Shown piece by piece: positions 8,328 through 17,633 of a DNA stretch of 64,000 nt (its first letter is position 1; the number at the start of each line of letters is the position of its first letter). A program made the position numbers and the translations under genes. Source of the DNA: an uncultured Mobiluncus sp. (GTDB lineage Bacteria > Actinomycetota > Actinomycetes > Actinomycetales > Actinomycetaceae); NCBI RefSeq assembly GCF_943914685.1, contig NZ_CALUCZ010000004.1, forward strand, positions 62,001 to 126,000. The letters are read 5' to 3'. The notes below the pieces were generated by a model that saw only the letters and a program-made list of their open reading frames with translations, was not told the DNA's origin and ran no database searches.

Positions 8328-9074
8328 ATGGAATTGGTCCTCTTGACTGCAATCGTCTTGCTGGGTACCTGCGTGCAAGGCTTGGCTGGAATGGGTTTCG
8401 GCATGATTGCCGTCCCGGTTTTGGTGGTGGCAGCCGGGGCTCACTACGGGATTTTGTGGGGAAACATTTGTGGCGGTTTAGTCACGTTGCTGCTGTTCGT
8501 GACCGGTTTTCGTGATGTGAACTGGTATCGTTTCCGCTTGCTGATGCTCAGCGCTTTGCCGGCATTGTTCGCTACTGTTGTGGCGCTGCGGTTTGTGCCG
8601 GACCGGGTATTTTCCATTTTTGTGGGAATCATCATGCTGGCCATGGTGTTCTTTTCCATTTTTGCCCCGCGTTTTCGGGCGATACCAGTTTTTTCGGGGT
8701 CCCTGATTTTCGGTTTCCTGGGGGGCATGATGAGCGCCCTGGTGGCCCAGTCCGGCCCGGTCATGGCGGCTTACTCGCAAACTACCCGGTGGTCCCAGCA
8801 GGAGTTCGCGGCCACTTTGCAGCCACTGTTCCTGTGTTTCAACATTATCGTGGTGACCAGCAAAGTCTGGTTTGGCGGGCAAAGCGCCGTGCTCACCTCC
8901 CTACCCGCCCCCACGATTGCCGCTATCTTGGTGGCTATCCTGGTCGGCACCGTCATTTCGCGATTGCTTAAGAAGTATGTCAAGCCGCAGTGGGCCCGCA
9001 ACTTGGCGTTGGCCCTGGCCACGTTCGGAGCCTTGCGGGTCATTATCAGCGTGTTCTTTCCCGGCCTGCCCTAA
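8328..9074 (+). CDS. TauE/SafE-family membrane permease
   Basis: Polytopic membrane protein of 248 residues with about eight hydrophobic segments. It belongs to the TauE/SafE group (former DUF81), implicated in export or uptake of sulfite, sulfonates or small organic acids. The repeated glycine-rich N-terminal signature (GTCVQGLAGMGFGMIAVP) and the mid-protein GFLGGMMSALVAQSGPV are characteristic. The frame stays open back to a TTG at 8274, but ATG 8328 begins exactly at the first membrane segment and is preferred. Only a weak ribosome site is visible. A 22-bp palindrome sits upstream. The substrate is unknown. Confidence 0.82.
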   Translation: MELVLLTAIVLLGTCVQGLAGMGFGMIAVPVLVVAAGAHYGILWGNICGGLVTLLLFVTGFRDVNWYRFRLLMLSALPALFATVVALRFVPDRVFSIFVGIIMLAMVFFSIFAPRFRAIPVFSGSLIFGFLGGMMSALVAQSGPVMAAYSQTTRWSQQEFAATLQPLFLCFNIIVVTSKVWFGGQSAVLTSLPAPTIAAILVAILVGTVISRLLKKYVKPQWARNLALALATFGALRVIISVFFPGLP

Positions 9075-9181
9075 GGTCACAAGACCGGTTCGTCTCGTTT
9101 TCGTTTCTGTCAGCCCTACACTGTAGGTAGGGCATAGTTCGACAGCCTGACAATCTATCCGCCTACCGCAAAGGAGTTCTG

Positions 9182-9781
9182 GTGAGTTTATCTGAAAAAG
9201 AAAAAATGCTGAACCAGATGCTCTATAACGCAGACCGAGACCCCACCCTTTGCAGCGAAAGGGACCACGCCAAAGACTTGTGCCTTGAATACAACCTAAT
9301 CAGGCCTTCTGACCACGCCGCCCAGCACCGCCTGATACGGGAACTGTTGGGCAAAACCGGGCACAATTTCACCATAACCGCCCCGTTTTGGTGTGACTAC
9401 GGCTACAACATCGAAATCGGGGAAAACTTTTACGCTAATCACAACACGGTGATGTTGGATTGCGCCCGGATTACTTTTGGCGACAATGTTTTCGTTGCTC
9501 CAAACTGCGGGTTTCACACGGCGGGTCACCCGATTGACTACGAGAGGCGTAATCAAGGTTTGGAGTACGGCCATAGCATTACCGTAGGTGACAACGTGTG
9601 GATTGGTGCCGCTGTGCAGGTCCTGCCGGGGGTGAGCATCGGCAGCAACGTGGTCATCGGTTCGGGCAGTATCGTCGTCAAAGATATTCCCGATAGCTGC
9701 GTGGCCATCGGCAACCCCTGCAGGGTACTGCGGGAAATCACCGATGCCGACAAACTTACCTCTTGGAATCGCTTTGAATGA
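9182..9781 (+). CDS. maa: Sugar O-acetyltransferase (maltose/galactoside acetyltransferase family)
   Basis: Acetyl-CoA-dependent acetyltransferase of 199 residues with an N-terminal helical Mac domain and a left-handed beta-helix of hexapeptide repeats (for example IGENFYANHNTVMLD and ITVGDNVWIGAAVQVLP). The catalytic histidine is probably in FHTAGHP. Such enzymes acetylate the 6-OH of glucose, maltose or galactosides, possibly as a detoxification step. The start is GTG at 9182 with AGGAG about 5 bases upstream. It stands alone between the TauE/SafE gene and tRNA-Arg. Confidence 0.9.
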   Translation: MSLSEKEKMLNQMLYNADRDPTLCSERDHAKDLCLEYNLIRPSDHAAQHRLIRELLGKTGHNFTITAPFWCDYGYNIEIGENFYANHNTVMLDCARITFGDNVFVAPNCGFHTAGHPIDYERRNQGLEYGHSITVGDNVWIGAAVQVLPGVSIGSNVVIGSGSIVVKDIPDSCVAIGNPCRVLREITDADKLTSWNRFE

Positions 9782-9862
9782 AGCCAGATTTCTCTTGATT
9801 TTTTGCCTGGAGAGTGCCGATTTGGGGAATCGCGCAGGTTGGGGCTAAACTTAATGACCTAA

Positions 9863-9935
9863 GCGCTCGTAGCTCAATGGATAGAGCATCTGACTACGGA
9901 TCAGAAGGTTGGGGGTTCGAGTCCCTTCGGGCGCG
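9863..9935 (+). tRNA. tRNA-Arg (ACG)
   Basis: A complete cloverleaf can be drawn. Acceptor arm GCGCTCG (9863-9869) pairs with CGGGCGC (9928-9934), discriminator G9935. The anticodon loop CTACGGA carries ACG, reading CGN arginine codons after deamination of A34. The T loop is TTCGAGT, with two G-U pairs in the T stem. The CCA end is not encoded. A strong hairpin follows immediately. Confidence 0.96.
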
Positions 9936-9938
9936 CTG

Positions 9939-9975
9939 TTCCCCGGAATCCGCTGCGATCCAGCGGACCGGGGAA
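9939..9975 (+). terminator. Terminator hairpin after tRNA-Arg
   Basis: TTCCCCGG (9939-9946) pairs with CCGGGGAA (9968-9975), and an inner stem CCGCTG / CAGCGG (9950-9955 / 9961-9966) extends it. It ends just before the A/T-rich AACTCATTT. The position directly after the tRNA suggests transcription termination. Confidence 0.65.
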
Positions 9976-10013
9976 AACTCATTTAACGCCCACAATTTGT
10001 TCCGCTAGCCTCG

Positions 10014-10040
10014 GGCTGGCTGGCTGAGCTGGTGCCAGCC
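10014..10040 (+). other. Hairpin in the metN leader
   Basis: GGCTGGC (10014-10020) is complementary to GCCAGCC (10034-10040) around a 13-nt loop, 58 bases before metN. It could be a leader structure or an operator. It does not match a SAM riboswitch that I recognise. Role unknown. Confidence 0.3.
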
Positions 10041-10097
10041 GACCTGAGACGGACACTATTGCGGGGATTACAACAAAATCCGGTAAGGTATAAGGCG

Positions 10098-11147
10098 ATG
10101 AAAACAAGCGAGCCGATGATTACCCTGAGCGGGGTTAGCAAAATCTATCATGTAAAGTCCGCGGAAGGCGGAACCGTTCATGCCTTGGACAACATTGACC
10201 TGACGATTGCCAAAGGTTCGATTCACGGTATCGTGGGACAATCCGGGGCTGGGAAATCTACCTTAATTCGTTGCTTGACGGCGTTGGAAAAACCCACCAC
10301 GGGCTCCATCACCCTTGACGGTCAAGAGATGACCGCCTTGAACGAGACCGAACTGCGCCAGGCACGACGCAAAATCGGGATGGTATTCCAGGCCGCGAAC
10401 CTGCTGGATTCCCGCACCGCGGCCGGAAACGTCGCCTATCCCCTCTATCTGGCTGGCGTACCGCACGGTAACCGCAAGGAAAAAGTCATGGAGTTGCTGC
10501 GGCTAGTGGGTTTAGAGGACCGCGCCTCGTCCTATCCCTCCCAGCTTTCCGGAGGTCAGAAACAGCGGGTCGGCATTGCTCGGGGTCTGGCCACCAGTCC
10601 TCAGGTTCTGTTGTGTGACGAACCGACTTCGGCGCTGGATCAGGAAACCACCAGTCAGGTCCTGCACCTGATTCGTGACCTTTCCGAAACCTTGGGGGTC
10701 ACCGTGGTGATTATTACGCACGAGATGGCGGTAGTGCGTGAAATTTGTGATTCCGTCACCCTGCTGGAACACGGCAAGATTATCCAAACTGGCACGGTTG
10801 AGGACATTTTAACTGAGCCAGAAAGCCGGTTAGCGCTTGATCTAGTTCCCCGTCCACAAGTGAAGAGCAAGCCGGTGCTGAACGGTAAACCGGCCGCGCT
10901 GGTGGACATTGCTTTCAACTCGAATCCGGGCAAGCCTACCGGTTCTGCCGTGATGTCGATGGTTGCCGCCGCGGGGGCGGATATTGCTGCCGGAACATTT
11001 GAAACTGTAGGAAACACCCAGGTAGGACGGTTAGCTCTGGCAGTTTCGGCTGAAAACATGAACGGTTTGATTGCGGCGATGCGCGCCAAGGGTGTGTATG
11101 CGAGCGTCAGACCTTTGGAGGCTTTGAACTTGGCGGAGGAAAACTAA
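10098..11147 (+). CDS. metN: Methionine ABC transporter ATP-binding protein
   Basis: ATPase subunit of a D/L-methionine importer, about 349 residues. Walker A is GQSGAGKST at about 47-55, the ABC signature LSGGQKQR is near 150, and Walker B VLLCDEP follows. A C-terminal NIL (ACT-like) methionine-sensing domain covers roughly residues 265-345, which distinguishes MetN from other importer ATPases. The open frame begins at 10032, but ATG 10098, preceded by AAGG, fits family length. It is separated from metI by one base. No substrate-binding lipoprotein metQ follows, which is unusual. Confidence 0.92.
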   Translation: MKTSEPMITLSGVSKIYHVKSAEGGTVHALDNIDLTIAKGSIHGIVGQSGAGKSTLIRCLTALEKPTTGSITLDGQEMTALNETELRQARRKIGMVFQAANLLDSRTAAGNVAYPLYLAGVPHGNRKEKVMELLRLVGLEDRASSYPSQLSGGQKQRVGIARGLATSPQVLLCDEPTSALDQETTSQVLHLIRDLSETLGVTVVIITHEMAVVREICDSVTLLEHGKIIQTGTVEDILTEPESRLALDLVPRPQVKSKPVLNGKPAALVDIAFNSNPGKPTGSAVMSMVAAAGADIAAGTFETVGNTQVGRLALAVSAENMNGLIAAMRAKGVYASVRPLEALNLAEEN

Positions 11148-11148
11148 A

Positions 11149-11922
11149 ATGCTGGAACTCCTGCCCACCCTGCTGCCACACAACGCAGATTTAGTAAATC
11201 AGGTGAACTTGATTGTTTCGTCAGCGCAATCCATACTGCCTGCCGGACCTGGCGATCCGACCTGGTTTGACAACCCCGCCATCACGCGAGAGATGCTTCC
11301 TGCCACCCTGGAGACCCTGGCGATGACAGCTGTTTCGACTCTGTTCACGGTGTTGTTCGGTCTGCCGGTGGGATTGTTCCTGGTTTCCACGGCGAAAACC
11401 GGCTTGATGCCCAACGCGGCGGTGAACCGGATTTTGGGATTCATCGTGAACTTGGGACGTTCCCTGCCGTTCCTGATTTTGGCAGTGTTCATTCTCCCGT
11501 TTACGCGCCTGCTGATAGGCACCACCATTGGCTGGCAGCCGGCCTGCGTCCCGCTAATTGTTGGAGCCACGCCATTTTTTGCCCGCTTGGTCGAATCCAA
11601 CATTATGGGCGTGGATTCCGGCAAGATTGAGGCGGCACAAATGATGGGTGCCAGCCGCAGCCAAATCATGTGGGGCGTGCAAGTCCGTGAGGCGCTTCCC
11701 GCCCTGATTCAATCCACGACCGTGTTGGTCATCACCATCATCGGTTATTCCGCGATTACCGGAGCTTTTGGCGGGGGTGGCTTGGGTTCTTTGGCTATCA
11801 ATTATGGCCACTCGCGCTATCAAGCCGATACCCTGCTGGTTTCGCTGATTGTGATTGGTATTATCGTCATTGTTTTGCAGGCTATCGGGGACTTCTTTAC
11901 CCGGGTTGCAGATCACCGCTAA
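11149..11922 (+). CDS. metI: Methionine ABC transporter permease
   Basis: Membrane subunit of the MetNI importer, 257 residues. The N-terminal ~40 residues are soluble-looking, followed by about five membrane segments. The EAA-type coupling loop (EAAQMMGASRSQIMWGVQVRE) lies near residues 163-183 and would contact MetN. GYSAITGAFGGGGLGSLA near the C-terminus is characteristic of MetI. It starts one base after the metN stop and is co-transcribed with it. The next gene belongs to the cell-wall kinase operon, so metQ must be encoded elsewhere. Confidence 0.92.
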   Translation: MLELLPTLLPHNADLVNQVNLIVSSAQSILPAGPGDPTWFDNPAITREMLPATLETLAMTAVSTLFTVLFGLPVGLFLVSTAKTGLMPNAAVNRILGFIVNLGRSLPFLILAVFILPFTRLLIGTTIGWQPACVPLIVGATPFFARLVESNIMGVDSGKIEAAQMMGASRSQIMWGVQVREALPALIQSTTVLVITIIGYSAITGAFGGGGLGSLAINYGHSRYQADTLLVSLIVIGIIVIVLQAIGDFFTRVADHR

Positions 11923-12022
11923 AATCCCTGGTCCGATAGTTCAATAACGAATTACGCAGGTTATGCCGTTAGAATTGCCCCAGACTGTCTTAACTGGTGG
12001 CGATTCTCGGAAGGAGAGGGTT

Positions 12023-12871
12023 TTGGAGTTCTTTGACCGCGTGAAATCCAAAGTGTATCGTTCCGGCCCTGACAAACCTATAGATGTGACTCAGGCTATC
12101 CGCCAAGCCATGGATCGAGGCGCCACCCCGATGTCTCGCGAACGCACCGTGGCACCAAACTATTTCGAGATTTCCATTTCTCCCGAGACTGACGCCGCTT
12201 TCGAACAATGGGGTAAAGAAGCCCTGCTGCAAGAGTTTGTGCGTGACGCCAACGCCTACGCGACTGAGCAAAATTATTCGTTGACCGGTTCGGTTTATGT
12301 CGAATTTACCCCGCTAAACCCGGAACAGCGCCGCCTGGAGGTTAAGGCTCGTTCCGTATCTGGAGCCCGTCCGGTTCCCGGCGTGGAACCCGGAGCCCCA
12401 GCCGAACCCGTAGTACCGCCCTCCCAACCCGAACTGCGCCCGGCTCCGGTATCGGCTCCCGGCGGTGAGGGCCTAGAGTGGAAACCTGTGGAATCCGCGG
12501 CTCCGGACGTCCCGGCAAACTCCGGCGGCACAACTACCCCGCAGGAATCCGAACTTTTAGCGAAGCACGAACAAAAACCTCTGTTGGAAGTGGTTGGGGG
12601 ACAAACTTACCTGCTGGTGGGTGAACGTACCGTGGTCGGACGGGGACGCAACGTAGACATCGCTTTGAGCGATTCCGGGGTGTCTCATCAGCATTTTGAA
12701 ATTGTCCAAGTCGGCACCAACTACGTGCTGCGCGATTTGGGTTCCACGAACGGAACTTTTGTAGAGGGAAACCGCGTCAACGAAGCTACTCTCTTAGATC
12801 GCAACGTGGTGACGGCAGGCCGTATCAAGATGATTTTCTGGCGCCAAGCCGCCCCACCCCGAGAATCTTGA
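12023..12871 (+). CDS. fhaA: FhaA-type protein (DUF3662 plus FHA domain)
   Basis: Cytoplasmic scaffold of the actinobacterial Ser/Thr kinase system. An N-terminal DUF3662 domain covers about residues 1-115, a Pro/Ala-rich linker follows, and a C-terminal FHA phosphothreonine-binding domain spans about 190-275 (GRGRNVDI, SHQH, GSTNGT). In mycobacteria FhaA binds phosphorylated MviN and kinases to control peptidoglycan synthesis. The frame is open from ATG 11963, but TTG 12023 lies 6 bases after AAGGAG and begins with the family-like EFFDRVKSKV, so it is preferred. First gene of the fhaA-pknB operon. Confidence 0.88.
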   Translation: MEFFDRVKSKVYRSGPDKPIDVTQAIRQAMDRGATPMSRERTVAPNYFEISISPETDAAFEQWGKEALLQEFVRDANAYATEQNYSLTGSVYVEFTPLNPEQRRLEVKARSVSGARPVPGVEPGAPAEPVVPPSQPELRPAPVSAPGGEGLEWKPVESAAPDVPANSGGTTTPQESELLAKHEQKPLLEVVGGQTYLLVGERTVVGRGRNVDIALSDSGVSHQHFEIVQVGTNYVLRDLGSTNGTFVEGNRVNEATLLDRNVVTAGRIKMIFWRQAAPPRES

Positions 12872-12887
12872 GGCGAGGGGCGAACTG

Positions 12888-13352
12888 TTGAACGAACTGA
12901 GTTTTTCTTTACTGCGCCTAGGATACCTAGTGTTGCTGTGGCTCCTGGTGGGAGGGTCAATCCTGGTTTTGAGCCGTGACATCTACGGTACGGTCGTTAC
13001 CCGGCGCGACCAGGCTAAATCTGTAAGACCTACCAAAGGTCGTAAACAGAGGAAACGTGACGCCCAGGTGTCCACGCTTTTGGTTACCGAGGGGCCCTTG
13101 ACGGGGTCTTCCCTGCAGCTCACCGATAGGCCGGTCATCGTGGGCCGCGCTCCGACCTCAACTTTGGTGCTGGATGACGACTACGCTTCGGCTCAACACG
13201 CCCGGATTTATCCGCAAGACGGCCAGTGGTTCGTGGAGGATTTGGGTTCAACGAACGGGACTGTCGTGGGAGGAGTCCGGATTACCTCCCCGACTCCGCT
13301 CAGTGCACACACTCCGGTTCGTTTCGGGCAAACCATAGTGGAGCTGCGCTGA
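12888..13352 (+). CDS. fhaB: Membrane-anchored FHA-domain protein FhaB/FipA-like
   Basis: A 154-residue protein with one N-terminal transmembrane helix (about residues 10-28) and a C-terminal FHA domain (about 75-150) showing GRAPTSTLVL, SAQHARI and GSTNGT. By family knowledge it binds phosphothreonine on divisome partners and links kinase signalling to septal wall synthesis. The start is TTG 12888 with GAGGGG upstream. Its TGA overlaps the ATG of the phosphatase gene (TGATG), indicating translational coupling. Confidence 0.88.
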   Translation: MNELSFSLLRLGYLVLLWLLVGGSILVLSRDIYGTVVTRRDQAKSVRPTKGRKQRKRDAQVSTLLVTEGPLTGSSLQLTDRPVIVGRAPTSTLVLDDDYASAQHARIYPQDGQWFVEDLGSTNGTVVGGVRITSPTPLSAHTPVRFGQTIVELR

Positions 13353-14680
13353 TGTCTATCCAACTGCGTTATGCGGCTCGTTCTCACGTCGGTTTGGTTC
13401 GCAAGAACAACCAGGATTCCGGCTATGCCGGGCCGCACCTGTTGGTGCTGGCTGATGGAATGGGCGGTCCCGCCGGGGGCGACATTGCTTCGTCGGTGGC
13501 GGTTGCCCATCTGGCGCCGCTGGACGCAGATTCCCACGCTGCTGACGACTTGTTGAACCTGCTGCGTGACGCCATTGGGGAGGCCCATCGAGATCTGGTG
13601 GAGTTGTCGGGCAGTCACGAGGAACTTCAGGGACTGGGCACCACTTGTGTGGCGATTTTACGTTCCGGAAACAAGATGGCGATGGTTCACGTGGGTGACT
13701 CACGAGCCTATCTGTTGCGGGACGATGAGTTGACCCAGGTGACGAAAGACCATTCATTTGTGCAGTACCTGGTGGAATCTGGGGAGCTGACCCCGGAGGA
13801 GGCGGCGCACCACCCGAAACGTTCCGTGTTGTTGCGGGTGTTGGGGGATTCACAAGGCGACGTGACTTTGGACGAATCTGTGCGTGCGGCTGTGGTGGGG
13901 GATCGCTGGTTGCTGTGTTCGGACGGGTTGAGCGGAGTGATTTCCGCCGAGACCATCGCGAACGTTCTGGCCGAGGAACAAACACCAGAAAGCTGCTGCG
14001 AAGAGTTAGTCGGTTTGGCGCTGAAGAGCGGTGCCCCTGACAACGTGACCTGCGTGATTGCTGACGTGGTGGATTCCGATGAGGAACTGACCGCTACCGC
14101 CCCGCAGATCGTGGGAGCCGCCTCTATTCGGCCCGCCGGAGCCAGCATCAGCGAAGCCACCCCCGCTGAGAAAGCCGCGATGCTGCGCCGCGGAAAACCT
14201 TTGGAGCTGGACGAATTTGCCATGCGCACCCCGAAGGATCCCCGCAAGATGTCCCGGCGAGGCTGGTTCATCGGCATCTTTTTGACGCTGGTGGTTTTGG
14301 CAGCCTTGGGGCTCGGAGCTTGGTTTTCCTATGGCTGGACTCAAAAACAGTACTTTTTGGGGGTGAATCAGGGCGAAGTAACCCTGTTTAGAGGGATTGA
14401 TCAGTCCATCGGCTCGTGGGATTTGTATCACCCTGTCGAAAGTATGGGGGTGCGCAACTCCGATTTGGCGCCCGTTATCCAGCAGCGCCTGGAACAGAGC
14501 ATTTCTCTGCGGAGTCGTGAGGAAGCTCGGGAGCTGATTGCGTCGTGGCGAGACACCGGAATGGTTAAGGAAACGAAAAAACCCGCACCGAAACTTGTGA
14601 CCCCAACCCCAACAACGCCACCACCCGAGACAACCGCGTCAACCAAAGAATCCCCAAATACCACGGGAGGTAACCAGTAA
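13352..14680 (+). CDS. pstP: PP2C-family Ser/Thr protein phosphatase
   Basis: Metal-dependent phosphatase that reverses PknA/PknB phosphorylation, 442 residues. The catalytic PPM domain occupies about residues 1-240 with metal-binding NNQDS, LADGMGG, HVGDSRAY, CSDGLSG and APDNVT. A juxtamembrane segment, one transmembrane helix near residues 303-325 and a Pro/Thr-rich extracellular tail follow. The start ATG 13352 overlaps the fhaB stop, and the stop overlaps the next ATG. This gene order is conserved across actinobacteria and supports the role in cell-division signalling. Confidence 0.94.
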   Translation: MSIQLRYAARSHVGLVRKNNQDSGYAGPHLLVLADGMGGPAGGDIASSVAVAHLAPLDADSHAADDLLNLLRDAIGEAHRDLVELSGSHEELQGLGTTCVAILRSGNKMAMVHVGDSRAYLLRDDELTQVTKDHSFVQYLVESGELTPEEAAHHPKRSVLLRVLGDSQGDVTLDESVRAAVVGDRWLLCSDGLSGVISAETIANVLAEEQTPESCCEELVGLALKSGAPDNVTCVIADVVDSDEELTATAPQIVGAASIRPAGASISEATPAEKAAMLRRGKPLELDEFAMRTPKDPRKMSRRGWFIGIFLTLVVLAALGLGAWFSYGWTQKQYFLGVNQGEVTLFRGIDQSIGSWDLYHPVESMGVRNSDLAPVIQQRLEQSISLRSREEARELIASWRDTGMVKETKKPAPKLVTPTPTTPPPETTASTKESPNTTGGNQ

Positions 14681-16176
14681 TGGCTACCATCGTGCAGTAT
14701 CCTGCCAGATCTGGACGCCGCTCCGAACTGGTCTTGCTCATTCTGGCAATCTTGGTCGGGGTTGGAGCCTACCTCTCCATCATGGTTTCCCACCCGGAGG
14801 CTCCCCAGATTTGGTACTGGTATTGCGCCGCAATCGCCGGGGCCGGAATCGCGGCGCACGTGGCGATACGGTTTTTGGCGCCCTATGCCGATCCGGTCAT
14901 TATGCCGGTAGCTTTGGCATTAAACGGGATTGGTTTGGCGATGATTTCCCGCCTGGACCTGTACTATCAGCAGCGCGCCGATACCACCGGTTCTACGGCG
15001 GTGCGTAACGCCATGTTGTCCCAGGTCAACAACGAACGCCAAGTCATTTTCATGGTCGGTTCCATCGCGGTGGTAATCCTGACCCTACTGGTGTTTCGCG
15101 ATCATCGCAGCCTGCGAAAATTTGCCTGGCCCGCCCTGGTCGCGGCTATTTTGCTGATGCTTTCCACCAAGATTCCAGGACTGGGTCAAACCGTCAACGG
15201 TGCGGATATTTCCCTGCGGATTTTGGGATTCACGATTCAACCCAATGAGTTCGCCAAGATTTTGCTGGCGATTTTCTTTGCCGGCTACCTGGAATACCGC
15301 CGAGATTCCCTGGCTATCGCCGGGAAAAAGATTGGATTCATTCAGCTGCCCCGGTGGCGCGACCTGCTGCCGATTCTGGTCGTCTGGGCAGCGGTGATGG
15401 GCCTGTTGGTGCTACAAAAGGACCTGGGGGTGGCGCTGCTACTGTTCGCCATCTTTGTCGCCGTACTCTATGTCGCTACCGACCGTCCCTCCTGGATTAT
15501 CTTCGGCGGGGTGTTGATGATACCGATGGCCGTCGTGGCCTATCTGTCCTTTTCTCACGTGCAAGACCGGGTCACGAACTGGCTGAATGCTCTGGACCCA
15601 GAGGTCGCCAACCCGGATCGAATCGGCGGTTCTTGGCAGCTGGTCAACGCCCTGTTCGGCATGGCCTACGGCGGTTTGACCGGAACCGGATGGGGGTTGG
15701 GCAGGCCGGGTCAAACCCCCTTGGCCAACTCGGATTTCATCGTGTCCTCTGTCGCTGAGGAAATCGGTCTGACCGGTATGTTGGCCGTGATGTTGCTGTA
15801 CCTGATTCTGGTGCTGCGGGGATTGCGAGCCGCGATGGGGGTGCGCGACGGTTTCGGGAAACTGCTGGCCACCGCTTTGGCTTTCGGCATTGGGGCGCAG
15901 CTATTTATCGTGGCGGGAGGCGTGACCCGCTTGATTCCCTCCACCGGCCTGACTGCCCCGTTCCTGGCCGCGGGGGGCGTTTCTTCCGTCGCTAACTGGT
16001 TGGCAGTAGCGATTCTGCTGCGCATCTCTGATTCGGCACGTCGACCAGTTCCTTCCGATGGGACCGGTGGTTTTCGGTTGACGTCCGGGGGTACCGGTGA
16101 CTCGGGGAATACTTCCGGCGTGACCGGGGAACCTCTTGACTCCGCCGCCACCGAAAGGGTGGTGATGCCTCAATGA
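14680..16176 (+). CDS. rodA: SEDS-family peptidoglycan polymerase (RodA/FtsW)
   Basis: Polytopic membrane glycosyltransferase of the SEDS family, 498 residues with about 10-12 membrane segments. It polymerises lipid II glycan strands together with a cognate class B PBP, here the product of the next gene. Family features are QPNEFAKI, LVLQKDLGVALL, and the late ANSDFIVSSVAEEIGL and GLTAPFLAAGG segments. The Ser/Gly/Thr-rich C-terminus after the last helix is longer than in most homologues. It overlaps pstP by one base and pbpA by four. Position in the kinase operon points to RodA rather than FtsW. Confidence 0.92.
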   Translation: MATIVQYPARSGRRSELVLLILAILVGVGAYLSIMVSHPEAPQIWYWYCAAIAGAGIAAHVAIRFLAPYADPVIMPVALALNGIGLAMISRLDLYYQQRADTTGSTAVRNAMLSQVNNERQVIFMVGSIAVVILTLLVFRDHRSLRKFAWPALVAAILLMLSTKIPGLGQTVNGADISLRILGFTIQPNEFAKILLAIFFAGYLEYRRDSLAIAGKKIGFIQLPRWRDLLPILVVWAAVMGLLVLQKDLGVALLLFAIFVAVLYVATDRPSWIIFGGVLMIPMAVVAYLSFSHVQDRVTNWLNALDPEVANPDRIGGSWQLVNALFGMAYGGLTGTGWGLGRPGQTPLANSDFIVSSVAEEIGLTGMLAVMLLYLILVLRGLRAAMGVRDGFGKLLATALAFGIGAQLFIVAGGVTRLIPSTGLTAPFLAAGGVSSVANWLAVAILLRISDSARRPVPSDGTGGFRLTSGGTGDSGNTSGVTGEPLDSAATERVVMPQ

Positions 16177-17633
16177 ACGCTCAGATACGCCGTTTAGCGG
16201 TTGCCCTGATTGTCATGATTGTGGCTTTGATGGGGGCGTTAACCTATCAACAGTTCATCTTTGCTCCGACCCTGAACGCCCACCCCCTGAACCGGCGAGT
16301 CACCGACGCCTACTGGAACCAGGAGCGCGGCAAGATTGTGACCGGAGACGGTGCCCTGGTACTGGCTCAGTCACTGCCCGTGGGAACCGAACCGGACGTG
16401 ACCTACGCCCGGAATTATCCCCAGGGCGCGAAATACGCCCACATTACGGGTTACTTTCCAGCGGCGATTCGCGGTCAGATGACGGATTTGGAAAAGGCCG
16501 CCGAACCGGTTTTGTCCGGCACAGCGGATTCCCAATGGATGCAGCGCCTGCAAGACCTGTTTACCGGCACCCAGCCGCAGGCCGGAAACGTGTCACTGAC
16601 CATCAATCCGGCGGTCCAAGACGCGATGACCGCGGCGTTGTCCGGGAAAACCGGCGCCGCCGTGGCGCTGAACCCGAAAACGGGAGAAATCCTGGGAATG
16701 GCGTCCTCCCCCGCTTTTGACCCCAACGCTTTGAGCGGCCCGGACGGCAACGCCCTGCAAAATACCTACAACGCTTTGGTCGCCGACCCGCAAAAACCCC
16801 TCCTGAACAGAGCAATCAGCGAACTTTATCCGCCCGGTTCGACGTTTAAGATTGTGACCACCGCAGCTCTGCTGTCTCACGGGACAGTTGCCGCGGATAC
16901 GATTGTGGACGCTCCCGATGCGCTGGATTTGCCTGGCACCGACGTGAAACTCATCAACTTTGCCGGAGAATCCTGCGGAAATGGTCAAGTGCCGTTGCAT
17001 CAAGCCTTTGCCATGTCCTGTAACACCCCGTTTGGCGCATTGGGAATGCAGTTGGGCGGCGAGCCTTTGCAGGCTCAGGCCAAAGCCTTTGGTTTCGGCA
17101 CCGTCCCGAAAGTGCCTCTGACTGGGGTGGCTTCCCAATTTCCCCCTCCGGGAGCGCCGTCTTTCCTAGCAAACGCCGCCATTGGCCAGCAGTCCGTGCG
17201 GGTGACGCCCCTGCAGATGGCGATGGTGGCGAGCGCTGTCGCTAACGACGGAAAAGTCATGACGCCTTACCTGATTAACCAGGAGTTGTCCTCCGATTTC
17301 CAGGTCCTTAAACAATATGCTCCACAAGTTTTGAGCCAGGCGGTGTCACCGGAAATCGCCACCAGTATCCGCCAGATGATGGTGGAAGTTGTGCAATCAG
17401 GAACCGGCAAGGCTGCCAGCATTCCCGGCCTGAACGTAGCAGGTAAAACCGGCACCGCTGAAACGGGGGTGGGGCGCGGCCTGGATCAGTGGTTTGTAGG
17501 GTTTGCCCCAGCGGAACACCCGCGCATTGCCGTAGCGATTGTGGTGGAGGATCCGCAGGGCGTGCACGGAACCGGGGGTACCGTGGCTGCCCCGCTGGCA
17601 CGCAGCATTCTGCAGGCAGGGGTGAGTCAATGA
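16173..17633 (+). CDS. pbpA: Class B penicillin-binding protein (transpeptidase)
   Basis: Monofunctional D,D-transpeptidase of 486 residues with one N-terminal membrane anchor (about 8-28) and an extracellular catalytic domain. Active-site motifs are Ser223-x2-Lys226 (PGSTFK), SCN at 282-284 and KTGT near 418. It crosslinks peptidoglycan at the septum or pole, presumably as partner of the adjacent SEDS polymerase. ATG overlaps the rodA stop (ATGA) and its own stop overlaps the pknA start. Beta-lactams would be expected to acylate Ser223. Confidence 0.94.
   Translation: MNAQIRRLAVALIVMIVALMGALTYQQFIFAPTLNAHPLNRRVTDAYWNQERGKIVTGDGALVLAQSLPVGTEPDVTYARNYPQGAKYAHITGYFPAAIRGQMTDLEKAAEPVLSGTADSQWMQRLQDLFTGTQPQAGNVSLTINPAVQDAMTAALSGKTGAAVALNPKTGEILGMASSPAFDPNALSGPDGNALQNTYNALVADPQKPLLNRAISELYPPGSTFKIVTTAALLSHGTVAADTIVDAPDALDLPGTDVKLINFAGESCGNGQVPLHQAFAMSCNTPFGALGMQLGGEPLQAQAKAFGFGTVPKVPLTGVASQFPPPGAPSFLANAAIGQQSVRVTPLQMAMVASAVANDGKVMTPYLINQELSSDFQVLKQYAPQVLSQAVSPEIATSIRQMMVEVVQSGTGKAASIPGLNVAGKTGTAETGVGRGLDQWFVGFAPAEHPRIAVAIVVEDPQGVHGTGGTVAAPLARSILQAGVSQ

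Noticed and set aside
10014..10040. Leader hairpin before metN considered as a SAM riboswitch.
   Set aside because: Too short and lacking the conserved helices and core of any SAM riboswitch class I can recognise.
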